The notes below the pieces were generated by a model, which was given only the letters and a program-made list of their open reading frames with translations, was not told where the DNA came from and made no database searches. From positions 1-39,814 of the forward strand of contig JACQUA010000279.1 in the NCBI GenBank assembly GCA_016210565.1: a stretch of 39,814 nucleotides of DNA, written 5' to 3'. Source of the DNA: Chloroflexota bacterium. GTDB taxonomy: Bacteria; Chloroflexota; Dehalococcoidia; JACQUA01. Each line of letters begins with the position of its first letter. Position 1 is the first letter of the stretch. Position numbers and translations under genes: made by a program. Positions 1 to 8,338 of this stretch are shown here, piece by piece.

Positions 1-7
1 CCATGAA

Positions 8-243
8 GGATGAAAATGTCATTCTGAGCGAAGCGAGCGCAGCGAGCGTAGTCGAAGAATCCTTCGCTTCGCTCAGGACAAGTTCTTTCGGGGCGGGGCG
101 CGGGACGAAAGACCCTTCGACTTCGCTCAGGGTGACATTTTCGTAGCAATGACGAATGGCTAATGACCAGTGACGACTAAGGGCTTGTTTGAACATTCGG
201 GTTTTGAGCATTGATTCGTCATTCGAGTTTCGTCATTCGTTAT
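8..243. repeat. Intergenic palindromic repeats, families A and B
   Basis: The 281 bases before the first gene hold two repeats. Family A (about 8-152) starts with ATTCTGAGCGAAGCGAG and ends with CTTCGCTCAGGGTGACATTTT, so its ends pair as a long imperfect hairpin; related copies lie near 6267, 7117, 8203, 19919 and 39569. Family B (about 153-243) is AT-richer and built from ATTCGTCATTCGAATTTCG-like units; other copies lie near 1222, 3015 and 6442. Neither has a coding frame with recognisable protein content. They may act as transcript-end hairpins or be non-autonomous mobile elements; the sequence alone does not decide. Confidence 0.75.
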
Positions 244-281
244 TGCCTGGTTACACATTGCTGCAAGGGAGCTGACTTACC

Positions 282-1175
282 TTGAAGTTTAGAATTCCGT
301 TGTGGGCCTGGATGGCAGGCGGGATTGCCGTCATCGGAGGCATAAATATGGCGCTCTGGCTGCCGCACTTTGTGACCGCCGACGCCAAATACTGCCTGAC
401 CTGCCATGCCACCGGGGAAACGCCGGATAAGGAGCTCGGTTCCAGGGTCCACCCCGATTACGCCCGGGTAAGTTGTGTTGACTGTCATGCCAAGCCCGGA
501 CAGCGGATCGTGGTGGAGGGCTACCGCGGCGGGTTCTCGGCGACCCCTGCGTTCGTCAGCAAGAACTGCGGGAGCTGCCACCAGGACATCATTCGAGCCG
601 ACCAGCAGGGCTTCCAGTTCAATGAGCTGGATATCAGGATAGACCACGAAAAGCATGTGACGAAGCTGGGCGCCCAGTGCACCGACTGCCACCGGAACGT
701 TGCGCACGAGTACAGTGTGGAACCGACCAACCGTCCGCTGATGGAATACTGCAACAAGTGCCACAGCAAGGCCGAGTCGTGCTCTTCCTGCCATCCCTCG
801 GGTCTGCCGAAAGCGAAGACGGTCCTGGGCAAGAACGTTCCGTTGATTCCAGCGGGCGAGTTGCCGCCGGTTATCAAACACCCGGTGGGGGGGCGGGCGA
901 GTTGTTCCACCTGCCACGGGGCCAACGTCGCCGGCTTGCCCTCGATGCCTTCGGACCATAAAGGCAGGGACAATACTTCTTGCTCCGCCTGCCACCTGGA
1001 GCAGAAGGAGTCACTGGCTACGCCGGCCAAAGCGCCTCCGGTGATCAAACACCCGCTGGAAGGCCGTTCGAGCTGCAGCGCCTGCCACGGGGCGAATATC
1101 CCCGGCCTGCCTTCGATGCCCGCCGACCACCAGGGGAGGGATAACCCGAGCTGCACGCTGTGCCACTCCAGCTAG
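282..1175 (+). CDS. Membrane-anchored decahaem cytochrome c (NapC/NirT-like start)
   Basis: Periplasmic electron carrier, predicted to pass electrons between the quinone pool or outside acceptors and the molybdoenzyme encoded downstream. The 297-aa protein has one N-terminal membrane helix (about residues 7-28) and ten CXXCH haem motifs, at residues 38, 65, 96, 133, 157, 167, 208, 234, 265 and 291. The first two resemble the NapC/NirT haem arrangement. The C-terminus is a tandem duplication: residues 195-238 and 252-295 are nearly identical 44-aa modules, each with two haems and the core PPVIKHP...GLPSMP. The start is TTG at 282, chosen because AAGGGAG lies 10 bases upstream and the helix follows at once. 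First gene of a co-directional set running to 6921, though 251 bases of repeat separate it from the next gene. Haem count is certain; redox partner is inferred. Confidence 0.9.
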   Translation: MKFRIPLWAWMAGGIAVIGGINMALWLPHFVTADAKYCLTCHATGETPDKELGSRVHPDYARVSCVDCHAKPGQRIVVEGYRGGFSATPAFVSKNCGSCHQDIIRADQQGFQFNELDIRIDHEKHVTKLGAQCTDCHRNVAHEYSVEPTNRPLMEYCNKCHSKAESCSSCHPSGLPKAKTVLGKNVPLIPAGELPPVIKHPVGGRASCSTCHGANVAGLPSMPSDHKGRDNTSCSACHLEQKESLATPAKAPPVIKHPLEGRSSCSACHGANIPGLPSMPADHQGRDNPSCTLCHSS

Positions 1176-1426
1176 AAGTTTCAAATCCCAAGTTCCAAGT
1201 GCGAAGCAAATTCAAATGTCAGGTCAAAATGACAAATTACGAAGCACGAATGACGAATCAAATTCGAATGACTAATGACGAATGCGGTCCCTGTTTAGGC
1301 ATTCGAGCTTTGAACATTAATTCGTCATTCGAATTTCGGCATTCGTCATTTTTGCGAGATTCGTCATTCGAGTTTGGACAGAGCGCCATGTACAACAATT
1401 CGATTGCCGAAAGGAAGGGCCGCTAA
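1176..1426. repeat. Family B palindromic repeat between cytochrome and ferredoxin genes
   Basis: About 1222-1375 is a family B copy: TTACGAAGCACGAATGACG on the left pairs with CATTCGAATTTCGGCATTCG-like sequence on the right. Any reading frame here is made of repeat units and shows no protein features. Only the last 15 bases matter for expression of the next gene: AAGGAAGGG at 1411-1419 is its ribosome binding site. Confidence 0.7.
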
Positions 1427-2023
1427 GTGTCTTCCTCGCCGCGCTACGCAATGGTGGTGGACCTGCGCCGGTGCACGGGCTGCCGGGCCTGTTCGGTGGC
1501 TTGCAAGGCCGAGCTGGGGGTGCCGCTGGGTGTCTTCCGCACCTGGGTGAAGCAGGTCGAAAGGGGGGCTTTCCCCCGGGTGAGCGTGGGCTTTCTGCCG
1601 ACGCTGTGTAACCAGTGCTCCAATCCCATATGCTTGCAGAACTGCCCCACGCGCGCGACCTACCAGCTTGAAAACGGCATCGTGGTGGTTGACCCCCACC
1701 GGTGCATCGGCTGCAAATACTGTATCGCTTCCTGCCCTTACAACGTGAGGCATGTCAACCCCCTGAAGAGGATCGTGCAGAAATGCGAGTTCTGCCTGCA
1801 CCGCGTGGAGGAGGGCCTGGACCCGGCCTGCGTCAACACCTGTCCCACCGATGCCCTGGTCTTCGGCGACATGAACAACCCTGAGAGCAAGATTGCGCAG
1901 TTGCTGTCCAGGAACCAGGTCCAGGTCTTGAAGCCGGAAAGGGCCACCTTCCCTCAGGTCTATTACATAGGAGCCGACATGTACGTAATGACGGCCAGAG
2001 GCCCCGCCGGAGGCGAAGAATGA
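1427..2023 (+). CDS. Four-cluster ferredoxin-like subunit of molybdoenzyme complex (PsrB/PhsB/NrfC type)
   Basis: Electron-transfer subunit linking the membrane quinol site to the catalytic molybdenum subunit. The 198-aa protein carries sixteen cysteines in four groups, as expected for four [4Fe-4S] clusters: C16/19/22/26, C61/64/69/73, C93/96/99/103 and C120/123/135/139. This is the DMSO-reductase-family DmsB/PsrB pattern, and the length is typical. There is no signal peptide; in this family the subunit is usually carried out with the Tat-exported catalytic partner, which here is encoded at 3238-5511. The start is GTG at 1427 with AAGGAAGGG about 8 bases upstream. The stop codon overlaps the ATG of the next gene (ATGA), so translation is probably coupled. 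Confidence 0.93.
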   Translation: MSSSPRYAMVVDLRRCTGCRACSVACKAELGVPLGVFRTWVKQVERGAFPRVSVGFLPTLCNQCSNPICLQNCPTRATYQLENGIVVVDPHRCIGCKYCIASCPYNVRHVNPLKRIVQKCEFCLHRVEEGLDPACVNTCPTDALVFGDMNNPESKIAQLLSRNQVQVLKPERATFPQVYYIGADMYVMTARGPAGGEE

Positions 2024-2928
2024 ACGGCGAAGAACTGATCGTTACCTACAACATCACCCACGAGATGCCGCTGAGCATCCTGATAACGATATACTTCTAT
2101 ATGACCGGCCTCAGCGCGGGGAGCTTCATTCTATCCACCCTGGCTTACGGCATGGGCATCAAGAAGTTCAAACCCGTGGGGAAAGTGGGGATACTCCTGG
2201 CGATCTTTCTCCTCCTGCTGGCCCCGGCTACCCTGATAGCGGACCTGACGCAGCCGCTGCGGTTCTGGTTCCTGTTTCCCCACCTGAACCTGACTTCACC
2301 CATAACCTACGGAAGTTTTCTCCTGACCATATATCCGATCAACTGTCTCATCTATGCCTTCTTCATGTTCAAAGGGGACATGAAGTGGACCCGGTTCTTC
2401 GGCCTGATCGGGATACCCCTGGCCATCTCGGTCCACGGGTACACCGGCTTCATCCTGGCCCTGGGGAAGGCCCGGGCGCTGTGGAATACGGCGCTGATGC
2501 CTTCCTATTTCCTGGTCTCGGCAATGGTATCCGGCATCGCGCTGATGATTTTGACCGTCATGATCAAGGGCCGCTTTTTCTCCCCGGAGAAGAAGGTTAA
2601 CAGAGACCTGGTTTATAGCCTGACCACGTTCCTCAGCTTGGCGATCATTTTCGACCTGTTCCTGGCCCTCTCGGATGTCCTGGTGCTTCTGACGGCCGAC
2701 GCGGAAGCCAGAGAGGCGGCATTCCTGCTGCTGGCCGGCGATTTCAGACAGTACTTTCTCTACGTTGAGGTCCTCTTCGGGGCGCTGATACCCTTTATCA
2801 TGCTGAACCTGCCGTTCACCAGGCGCAGCCTGCCGGCCATCGGCGCCGCTTCGGTGCTGGTGATGTTCGGCATCATGGCCATGCGCTACGTGATGGTAAT
2901 CGGTGGCCAGGTGGTGCCTCTAAGCTAG
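2020..2928 (+). CDS. NrfD/PsrC-family integral membrane quinone-interacting subunit
   Basis: Membrane anchor of the molybdoenzyme complex, which in this family binds quinone or quinol and exchanges electrons with the four-cluster subunit. The 302-aa protein is almost entirely hydrophobic, with about eight predicted membrane helices (roughly residues 18-42, 54-76, 95-117, 124-147, 160-182, 198-225, 244-264 and 274-296), typical of NrfD/PsrC. It starts at an ATG overlapping the stop of the ferredoxin subunit by four bases. The 309-base gap to the catalytic gene is filled by repeats. Whether the complex reduces or oxidises quinone cannot be told from this subunit. Confidence 0.92.
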   Translation: MNGEELIVTYNITHEMPLSILITIYFYMTGLSAGSFILSTLAYGMGIKKFKPVGKVGILLAIFLLLLAPATLIADLTQPLRFWFLFPHLNLTSPITYGSFLLTIYPINCLIYAFFMFKGDMKWTRFFGLIGIPLAISVHGYTGFILALGKARALWNTALMPSYFLVSAMVSGIALMILTVMIKGRFFSPEKKVNRDLVYSLTTFLSLAIIFDLFLALSDVLVLLTADAEAREAAFLLLAGDFRQYFLYVEVLFGALIPFIMLNLPFTRRSLPAIGAASVLVMFGIMAMRYVMVIGGQVVPLS

Positions 2929-3237
2929 TCTTTTTCCCCCTTTGAAAAAGGGGTATTAACAGACCCTCTCCCCCTTTTTCAAAGGGGGACTAAGGGGGAT
3001 TTTACCGCAGAGGCGCAGAGAAATGACGAATTACGAAGCACTAATGACGAATCAATGACGAAGTCCGAATGACGAGTGACCAAAGAGGACCCAAGCCGTT
3101 TTTGGCCATTGGGATTTGAGGCTTGATTCGTCATTCGAATTTCGTCATTCGTAATTCGACGTTCGTGTCTGTTCGTGTTATTTCGCGGTTCGAAAGGTAC
3201 CACGGGCAAGATGCCCGTGCTACGGTAAAATGGCAAA
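2929..3237. repeat. Gap with three kinds of inverted repeat before the molybdoenzyme gene
   Basis: No gene is visible in these 309 bases. An 18-base perfect inverted repeat, CCCCCTTTGAAAAAGGGG at 2936-2953 and its complement at 2971-2988, could end the upstream transcript or fold as an RNA hairpin. A family B repeat occupies about 3015-3170. A short hairpin, CACGGGCAAGATGCCCGTG, lies at about 3201-3219, ending about 18 bases before the next ATG. This last element sits where a Shine-Dalgarno site would be expected, and none is evident. Confidence 0.7.
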
Positions 3238-5511
3238 ATGGATAAATTAGGCAGACGACAATTTCTAAAGCTGGCCGGGGGGGCTGCCGGGGTGGCGGCG
3301 GCGGCCAGAGCCGCCGGCGGTATTGCCGCGGCGGCAGACGAAGCCCAGGTCAGCATCTCCCGCACTTCGCGACGTGTCCGCAGCGCGGCGCCGAGTACCT
3401 GCCAGTTGTGCCAGGCCCGGTGCGGCATCATCTGCTTCGTCGAGGATGACCGGGTGGTCAAGATAGAGGGCAACCCCCTGCATCCGGGCAACCGGGGCAA
3501 GCTTTGCGCCAAAGGCCAGGCCGGACTCAACCTGGCCTACAACCCCGACCGGATTCTTTATCCCATGCGGCGCACGGGCAAGAGGGGCGACGGCGGCTGG
3601 GAGAGGATAACCTGGGAAGACGCCATTGACATAATCTCGGCACGCCTGGGGGAGATCAAAGCCTCGGGAAACCGGAACAGCTTCGTCTTCCAGGCGGGGA
3701 CCATGACGATGCCCAGGTTCGCCAGGCGGTTCCTGGACGCCTACGGGACTACCAATGCCTTTTGTTCCGTGCCCAGCAGCGACACCAACCGTTTGATGGC
3801 CCTGGCTGCCACCTGGGGCGAGGAGACGGAAATCAGCGACCTGGGTAATGCCAGGTATATTCTGAATTTCGGCGCCAATCCCTACGAGACCTATTTCTAC
3901 CATCTACCCGCGGTGCAGCGGCTCATCCAGGCCCGCATTGAAAACCGGGCCAAGCTGGTGACTTTCGACGTCCGCCTGTCCAACACGGCGGGCAAGAGCG
4001 ACGAGTGGTATGCCATTAACCCGGGGACGGATGGCCTGGTGGCGCTGGCGATGGGCAACGTCATCATGAAGGAAGGGCTGCATGATGAGGAGTTCCTCAG
4101 CCGCTGGACCAATTACTCCGTCAAAGACCTGGCGGCCCACCTTTCCCGCTACACCCCGGAACTGGCCGGCGATATCAGCGGCGTTCCTGCCCGGGATATC
4201 ATCCGCCTGGCCCGGGAGTTCGCCGGCGACAAACCGGCAACCACCATCAGCGGCACCGGCGTCTCCATGCGCGATAACGGGATGCACAGCATCCGGAGCA
4301 TCGCGCTGCTCAATGCCATCACCGGGAATATAGATGTCAAAGGCGGCTATTGCCTGCCCCGGAGCTACGCGTTGAAGGAGCCCGACCCGGTTCCGCCCAC
4401 GGCCGGCGACGCGCCGGAACTGGCCCGGTCCAGCGTCCTGCCCAGCAAGACCATCGCTCATTCGGTGTTGCCGCTGATCAAGAAGAAGGGGGCGCCGGTC
4501 GGCTTGCTGTTGACCTACATGTTCAACCCGGCCTACTCCAATGCTTCCAGCAGCGAAGTCGACGGGATTCTGAGAGATGAGCGTTTAGTCTCCCTGTCGG
4601 TGGTCGTGGACATAACCATGAGCGAAACGGCCGCCCTGGCCGACATCGTGTTGCCCGATACGACCTATCTGGAACGGTGGGATATCGAGACGGGTCCCGC
4701 TCTGGGCCTGGTCCCCCTCATCTCTTTGAGACAGCCGGTGATCAAACCCCTGGGTGAATCCCGCTCGTTCAACGACGTCTGCCTGGCGCTGGCCAAAAAA
4801 GACCCGGACACGTCGCCGTATTTCAAGTTCCGCACGGTGGAAAGCTATTTCAAGAGCCTGGTCTCCGGGTTGCCCGGGCTGGCGAAATCCGGCGGCTGGG
4901 ACTACCTGAGAGACAAAGGGGTTTGGGCCGGGGAAGCCGCGCCCGTCTACCGGTCATATTCCCGGGAAGGTTTCAATACTCCCTCCCGCAAATTTGAAAT
5001 CTTTTCTCAGGGGCTGGCCGACAAGGACGTTTCCCCGTTGCCTGTCTGGGAACCCATTCCCGAGTACGTAAAAAGCAACGGGCAGGGCCTGTTCCTGGTC
5101 ACGTTCAAGTGGGGCGTCCTGACCTCTTCGCTGGCTCCCAGCAAATGGCTCTCGGAAATCGTGCACGATAATCCCCTGTGGATGAACCCGGAAACGGCGA
5201 AAGAACTGGGTATTCATAAAGGTGACCTGGTAAAGGTGAGCAGCCCCGCGGGGGCGATTGAGACCAGGGTCCGGCTCACGCAGGGAATCCATCCCAGGGT
5301 GGTGGCCATGTCGGGGCAGGTGGGGCACTGGGGGATGGGGAGGGTGGCCCGCGCCGAAAAGTTCAACAGCCAGGACCCGGATACCAGGCTGGTCTGGTGG
5401 AAAGAGCACGGTCATGGCAAGCATGCCAACACGGTGATGGTGCACTCGGCTTCACCGGTGACCGGCGCGCCGGGCTGGCACGATAACGTGGTGAAAGTGG
5501 CGAGGGTGTGA
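3238..5511 (+). CDS. Tat-exported molybdopterin oxidoreductase, catalytic subunit (PsrA/PhsA-like, DMSO reductase superfamily)
   Basis: Catalytic subunit holding a bis-MGD molybdenum cofactor and one [4Fe-4S] cluster, predicted to act outside the membrane with the subunits encoded at 1427-2928. The 757-aa protein begins with a twin-arginine signal (GRRQFLKL, residues 5-12, then an Ala/Gly-rich stretch). Cluster cysteines are C55, C58, C62 and C90. The oxidoreductase body follows, and the C-terminal molybdopterin-dinucleotide-binding domain starts around residue 610 (NPETAKELGIHKGDLVKVSS). The loop after GTTNAF, where PsrA/PhsA usually has Cys as molybdenum ligand, reads CSVPSSDTNR: the expected position falls on Ser181, with the only Cys (C176) five residues early. 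Substrate is therefore open: polysulfide, thiosulfate, tetrathionate, arsenic species and others are possible. No good Shine-Dalgarno site precedes the ATG; a small hairpin repeat lies just upstream. Confidence 0.9.
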   Translation: MDKLGRRQFLKLAGGAAGVAAAARAAGGIAAAADEAQVSISRTSRRVRSAAPSTCQLCQARCGIICFVEDDRVVKIEGNPLHPGNRGKLCAKGQAGLNLAYNPDRILYPMRRTGKRGDGGWERITWEDAIDIISARLGEIKASGNRNSFVFQAGTMTMPRFARRFLDAYGTTNAFCSVPSSDTNRLMALAATWGEETEISDLGNARYILNFGANPYETYFYHLPAVQRLIQARIENRAKLVTFDVRLSNTAGKSDEWYAINPGTDGLVALAMGNVIMKEGLHDEEFLSRWTNYSVKDLAAHLSRYTPELAGDISGVPARDIIRLAREFAGDKPATTISGTGVSMRDNGMHSIRSIALLNAITGNIDVKGGYCLPRSYALKEPDPVPPTAGDAPELARSSVLPSKTIAHSVLPLIKKKGAPVGLLLTYMFNPAYSNASSSEVDGILRDERLVSLSVVVDITMSETAALADIVLPDTTYLERWDIETGPALGLVPLISLRQPVIKPLGESRSFNDVCLALAKKDPDTSPYFKFRTVESYFKSLVSGLPGLAKSGGWDYLRDKGVWAGEAAPVYRSYSREGFNTPSRKFEIFSQGLADKDVSPLPVWEPIPEYVKSNGQGLFLVTFKWGVLTSSLAPSKWLSEIVHDNPLWMNPETAKELGIHKGDLVKVSSPAGAIETRVRLTQGIHPRVVAMSGQVGHWGMGRVARAEKFNSQDPDTRLVWWKEHGHGKHANTVMVHSASPVTGAPGWHDNVVKVARV

Positions 5512-5692
5512 AAGATCAAAATGCAGAATCGGGAGAATCCAGAATCCAGAAGCCAGAATGAGGCGTATGCCCTGGAATTTGGACTCTTCTTAGATGTTTC
5601 ATATGTCCAAGCCGTATTCTGGCCGTCTTGCCTTTTTGCATTTTGGTTTGTGATTTTGATTTTTGCATTTTGATTTTTGGTTTTCTTCTGAA

Positions 5693-6001
5693 ATGACGAC
5701 AAAGAACGTAGAAAGGCGTCAAGCCCTCGCGGGTCTCCTGTCACTGGGGGGCTATCTGATGGCGCAGCCCCTGTTGCCGGGCGGGACGAAAGAGAGCCAC
5801 CGGTGGCTGGAGGTTGTCCAGGACAAGTATGTGCCTTCAAAATGGTACGTCAACCTTTATGAAGGGCCGGTGCCGGGACAACTGGATGGCAGCGAATTGA
5901 AGAGCCACCGGATCGAGATGGGGGATGGGGGGAGTTTCAGGACGGGGAAACTGCCCGCGAGAATCTGGTATTCGAGCGGAGAAAAGGAGCAGACTTTCTA
6001 A
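5693..6001 (+). CDS. Small exported protein of unknown function, possible Tat substrate
   Basis: I do not recognise this 102-aa protein. The N-terminus (ERRQALAGLLSLGGYLMAQP, residues 7-26) resembles a twin-arginine signal, so it is probably exported. The mature part is charged, with several Trp and Tyr residues, and has no Cys or CXXCH, so it binds neither haem nor an Fe-S cluster by those motifs. The ATG at 5693 is preferred over an earlier one at 5663 because the region before it is low-complexity T-rich sequence. Its stop overlaps the next start by one base (TAATG), so the two are coupled. It follows the molybdoenzyme gene by 181 bases and may be an accessory subunit; that is inference from position. 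Confidence 0.6.
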   Translation: MTTKNVERRQALAGLLSLGGYLMAQPLLPGGTKESHRWLEVVQDKYVPSKWYVNLYEGPVPGQLDGSELKSHRIEMGDGGSFRTGKLPARIWYSSGEKEQTF

Positions 6002-6264
6002 TGAGGGTCACATCATCCGTGTCAGCGACGCATTTCAACTGGCGCCGGACCTTATTCTTTCTGATGATCTCTCTTGCGGCTATCGGCGTCTGGCTTTTTT
6101 TTCTGGCATCTATAGCTATTTCTACCTATACCAGGGACTCCGTCGTCCTGTCGACGCCAACGAACCAGGCCCTCCTGGTAGCCACTTTTTTCATGCTGGC
6201 GGGATTGGTCCTGGTGGCCATCCAGGTGGCCAACATAATTGAGCACCTGGTGGGGGAGCACTAG
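6001..6264 (+). CDS. Small two-helix membrane protein coupled to the respiratory cluster
   Basis: An 87-aa protein with two predicted membrane helices (about residues 17-42 and 57-80) and short polar ends; family unknown. The start ATG shares its first base with the stop of the upstream gene, and AGGAG lies about 11 bases before it, so it is probably translated. It resembles the 88-aa protein at 6655-6921 in size and topology, although sequence identity looks low. Position suggests an accessory membrane component of the molybdoenzyme complex or its assembly. Confidence 0.65.
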   Translation: MRVTSSVSATHFNWRRTLFFLMISLAAIGVWLFFLASIAISTYTRDSVVLSTPTNQALLVATFFMLAGLVLVAIQVANIIEHLVGEH

Positions 6265-6654
6265 TGAATGTCATTCTGAGCGAAGACGAGCGCAAGTCTC
6301 GATAGAATCGGGAGAGTCGAAGAATCCTTCGCTTCGCTCAGGACAAGTTCTTTCGGGTGGGGAACCATCCCGACTTGTCGGGACGCCTAACCCCTTCGCT
6401 TCGTTCAGGGCTACGGCTCAGGGTGACATTTACTGAGCAGATGGGAAATGACGAAGCCCGAATGGCGAATGACCAGGCACGAATGCGGGGCCTTGTTCCG
6501 AAAATACGGGTGGCACAGGCGTCCCCGCCTGTGGGCCGTAGACCACCGCAAAGGCACGGAGGCCTGTGCCACCCGGGGGCATTAATTCGTCATTCGAATT
6601 TCGTCATTCGTCATTAGTATCATTCGTCAGTAATTCAAGAGGGAGGTAATTGAA
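6265..6654. repeat. Family A repeat followed by family B repeat with a nested family D hairpin
   Basis: No gene in these 390 bases. About 6267-6432 is a family A copy (AATGTCATTCTGAGCGAAG to GGCTCAGGGTGACATT). About 6442-6618 is a family B copy interrupted in the middle by a family D hairpin at about 6511-6577 (TGGCACAGGCGTCCCCGCC against GGAGGCCTGTGCCACC). The uninterrupted B copies at 1222-1375 and 3015-3170 lack this piece, so D appears to have inserted into B. The ribosome binding site of the next gene is GGGAGGT at 6641-6647. Confidence 0.7.
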
Positions 6655-6921
6655 ATGAACCTATCAAGGGTGTGGATGCAGATCAGAGGGTCAGAGAACA
6701 AGGAAGCTGCGGAAAAGAGCGCCCGGAAGGAGTTGTTCAGCGATATGCTCCTGGGGTTCGGAGCCGCCATCGCGCTGGGGGCGATTTTTGTCCTGGCCTA
6801 TCTTTCGACGCAGTTCCAGGCCTACCGGAACCCGTACTTTGCCGTAGTCGCATTACTCTGCATCGTCCTCATTGCGGTGGGTGGGGTAATGCTGATTTGT
6901 GGCCGCTTGCTGGACCGGTGA
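6655..6921 (+). CDS. Small two-helix membrane protein of unknown function
   Basis: An 88-aa protein with a charged amphipathic N-terminus (residues 10-30, rich in Lys, Glu and Arg) and two membrane helices (about 31-50 and 61-84). A strong Shine-Dalgarno site (GGGAGGT, 7 bases upstream) fixes the ATG. No family recognised. It is the last (+) gene of the respiratory cluster, separated from it by 390 bases of repeats, so it may have its own promoter. Confidence 0.6.
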   Translation: MNLSRVWMQIRGSENKEAAEKSARKELFSDMLLGFGAAIALGAIFVLAYLSTQFQAYRNPYFAVVALLCIVLIAVGGVMLICGRLLDR

Positions 6922-7359
6922 GATAACCACATAGGGTGGGTTAAGCACGGCGGGGTGGTGGGGAGGCAGGGTGGCTGTGCGAACCCACCAGCACGCTAAG
7001 TAAATTCCAATAGCCAAGTTCCAAATCCCAAACAAATTCCAATGACCTGAGTCTCGACATGGAGACGTGGTGGCTAACCTTTTGCCATTTGACCATGGGA
7101 TTTAGGTGTTGCTCCGAGAATGTCACCCTGAGCGAAGTCGAAGGGTCTTTGATTCCCCGCCTGAAAGATTCTTCGACTACGACTCGTCCCGATGCTGTCG
7201 GGACTCGTCTTCGCTCAGAATGACATTTTCATCGTTCATTGTCCCGACTCGTCGAGATGGGCGATTGTTTGGAATTTGGTTTTTTGGGTTTGGAATTTTG
7301 CGTTGTTGGTGGGTTGCGCGTCCCGATGCACCATCGGGACGCTTCACCCACCCTACCGG
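6922..7359. repeat. Convergent intergenic region with family C and A repeats
   Basis: A 438-base gap between converging genes. About 6934-6990 is a family-C-like piece (GGGTGGGTTAAGCACGG ... GCGAACCCACC). About 7117-7236 is a family A copy (AATGTCACCCTGAGCGAAG to CGCTCAGAATGACATTTTC). About 7307-7358 is a compact family-C hairpin (GGTGGGTTGCGCGTCCCGAT against ATCGGGACGCTTCACCCACC). I see no gene; hairpin-forming repeats between converging genes would suit bidirectional transcription end sites. Confidence 0.7.
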
Positions 7360-8184
7360 CTACAAGCGGGCCATCAGGTCTTTCAAGAACGCAACGCTTC
7401 TTCTTGTCCGGTCGATTAGCCGGAGGGGGTCCTGGCCGCCGGCGATTTCGAGCACCAGATCACCCTTGAAACCGGTCGCGGCCAGGGACCGGAAGAGCCA
7501 GGGCCAGTCGATTCTTCCTTCACCCGGCGGCAGGTGGTCGTCGTATCTGCCGGCATTATCGTGGACGTGAAGCATCATCAGCCGCGGGGCAAATGCCTTG
7601 AGCCGGCCTTGCAGGTCGCCGGAGAGATAGCTGTGCCCCGTGTCCAGGCAGACTCCGATGCCCTCCGTGGGTAGCTGGCTCAGGACCCATTCGATTTCCC
7701 AGGTGCGGCCGCCGAGAAGGTGGCCCAGCATGTCCTCTATGGCCATCTTGAGATTGTGTTTGCGGCAGAACTCGTATATCTCAGTCAGGCTCTCCGCACT
7801 GTGCCTGAGTCGCTGGGTTGAGCCGCTGGCTTTTTCATCTTCACTGCCGGCGTGAATCACCAGGGTGCGGCCGCCTAGGCGCGCCAGCGCCCCGGCGGCG
7901 GCGGTGGTCTCGCTGACAGCCTGCCGTCGCTGGGTCTCTGATGGTGACGTGATGTCCAGTTCGATGCTGTAAGGGGCATGGAGTGAGACGGCCCTGAGTC
8001 CCAGCCGGTCCAGTTCCCCCTTGACCATCTCGACTTCCCGGGGTGAGTGGTAGTTGAAGTGCTGGCGGAAGGCGGCTATTTCAATCCCGTCGAACCCTGC
8101 CTGCTTTATGGTTTCCAGGATGCCGGCGATGGGCGAGCCAACGAACATTCCGGTAGATAGGCCTATGGGACAGTTCAATTGCAT
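7360..8184 (-). CDS. Sugar phosphate isomerase/epimerase-like TIM-barrel protein (xylose isomerase-like, AP endonuclease 2 fold)
   Basis: A 274-aa single-domain TIM barrel of the xylose-isomerase-like/AP-endonuclease-2 superfamily. Recognisable strands and likely metal ligands are: GFDGIEIAAF (29-38), SLHAPYSI (His near 69), LVIHAGS (His near 108), MAIEDMLGH (metal-binding Glu), VCLDTGHSYL (Asp/His pair), MLHVHDNAG (His-x-His) and DLVLEIAGG near the end. This Glu-Asp-His-Glu set is typical of divalent-metal isomerases or endonuclease IV relatives. The substrate cannot be told; members include inosose, hydroxypyruvate and sugar epimerases. The neighbouring AEP-like gene gives no clear clue, and they are separated by a family A repeat. 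Confidence 0.85.
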   Translation of the reverse strand: MQLNCPIGLSTGMFVGSPIAGILETIKQAGFDGIEIAAFRQHFNYHSPREVEMVKGELDRLGLRAVSLHAPYSIELDITSPSETQRRQAVSETTAAAGALARLGGRTLVIHAGSEDEKASGSTQRLRHSAESLTEIYEFCRKHNLKMAIEDMLGHLLGGRTWEIEWVLSQLPTEGIGVCLDTGHSYLSGDLQGRLKAFAPRLMMLHVHDNAGRYDDHLPPGEGRIDWPWLFRSLAATGFKGDLVLEIAGGQDPLRLIDRTRRSVAFLKDLMARL

Positions 8185-8202
8185 GACGTTGCCCAGTAAA
8201 TG

Positions 8203-8338
8203 TCGCTGTCACCCTGAGCCGCAGCCCTGAGCGAAGCGAAGCGGCAGGCGTCCCGACTCGTCGGGATAGCCCCAGCCCCGGAAGGATTCTTCGACTCCAA
8301 CTCGCTTGCGCTCGTCTTCGCTCAGAATGACATTCTCA
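8203..8338. repeat. Family A palindromic repeat overlapping the 3' end of the AEP-like gene
   Basis: A copy running from TGTCACCCTGAGCCGCAG to CTTCGCTCAGAATGACATTC. Its right end reaches a few codons into the C-terminus of the gene ending at 8322, so the last residues of that protein (LRMSF) are encoded by repeat sequence. This suggests the element landed at or grew into the stop codon region. Confidence 0.65.

Noticed and set aside
240..995. 251-codon open frame on the minus strand
   Set aside because: It lies opposite the decahaem cytochrome, is Arg/Pro-rich with no recognisable motif, and the plus strand has ten CXXCH motifs and a ribosome binding site.
1160..1426. 88-codon frame after the cytochrome gene
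   Set aside because: Composed of family B repeat units.
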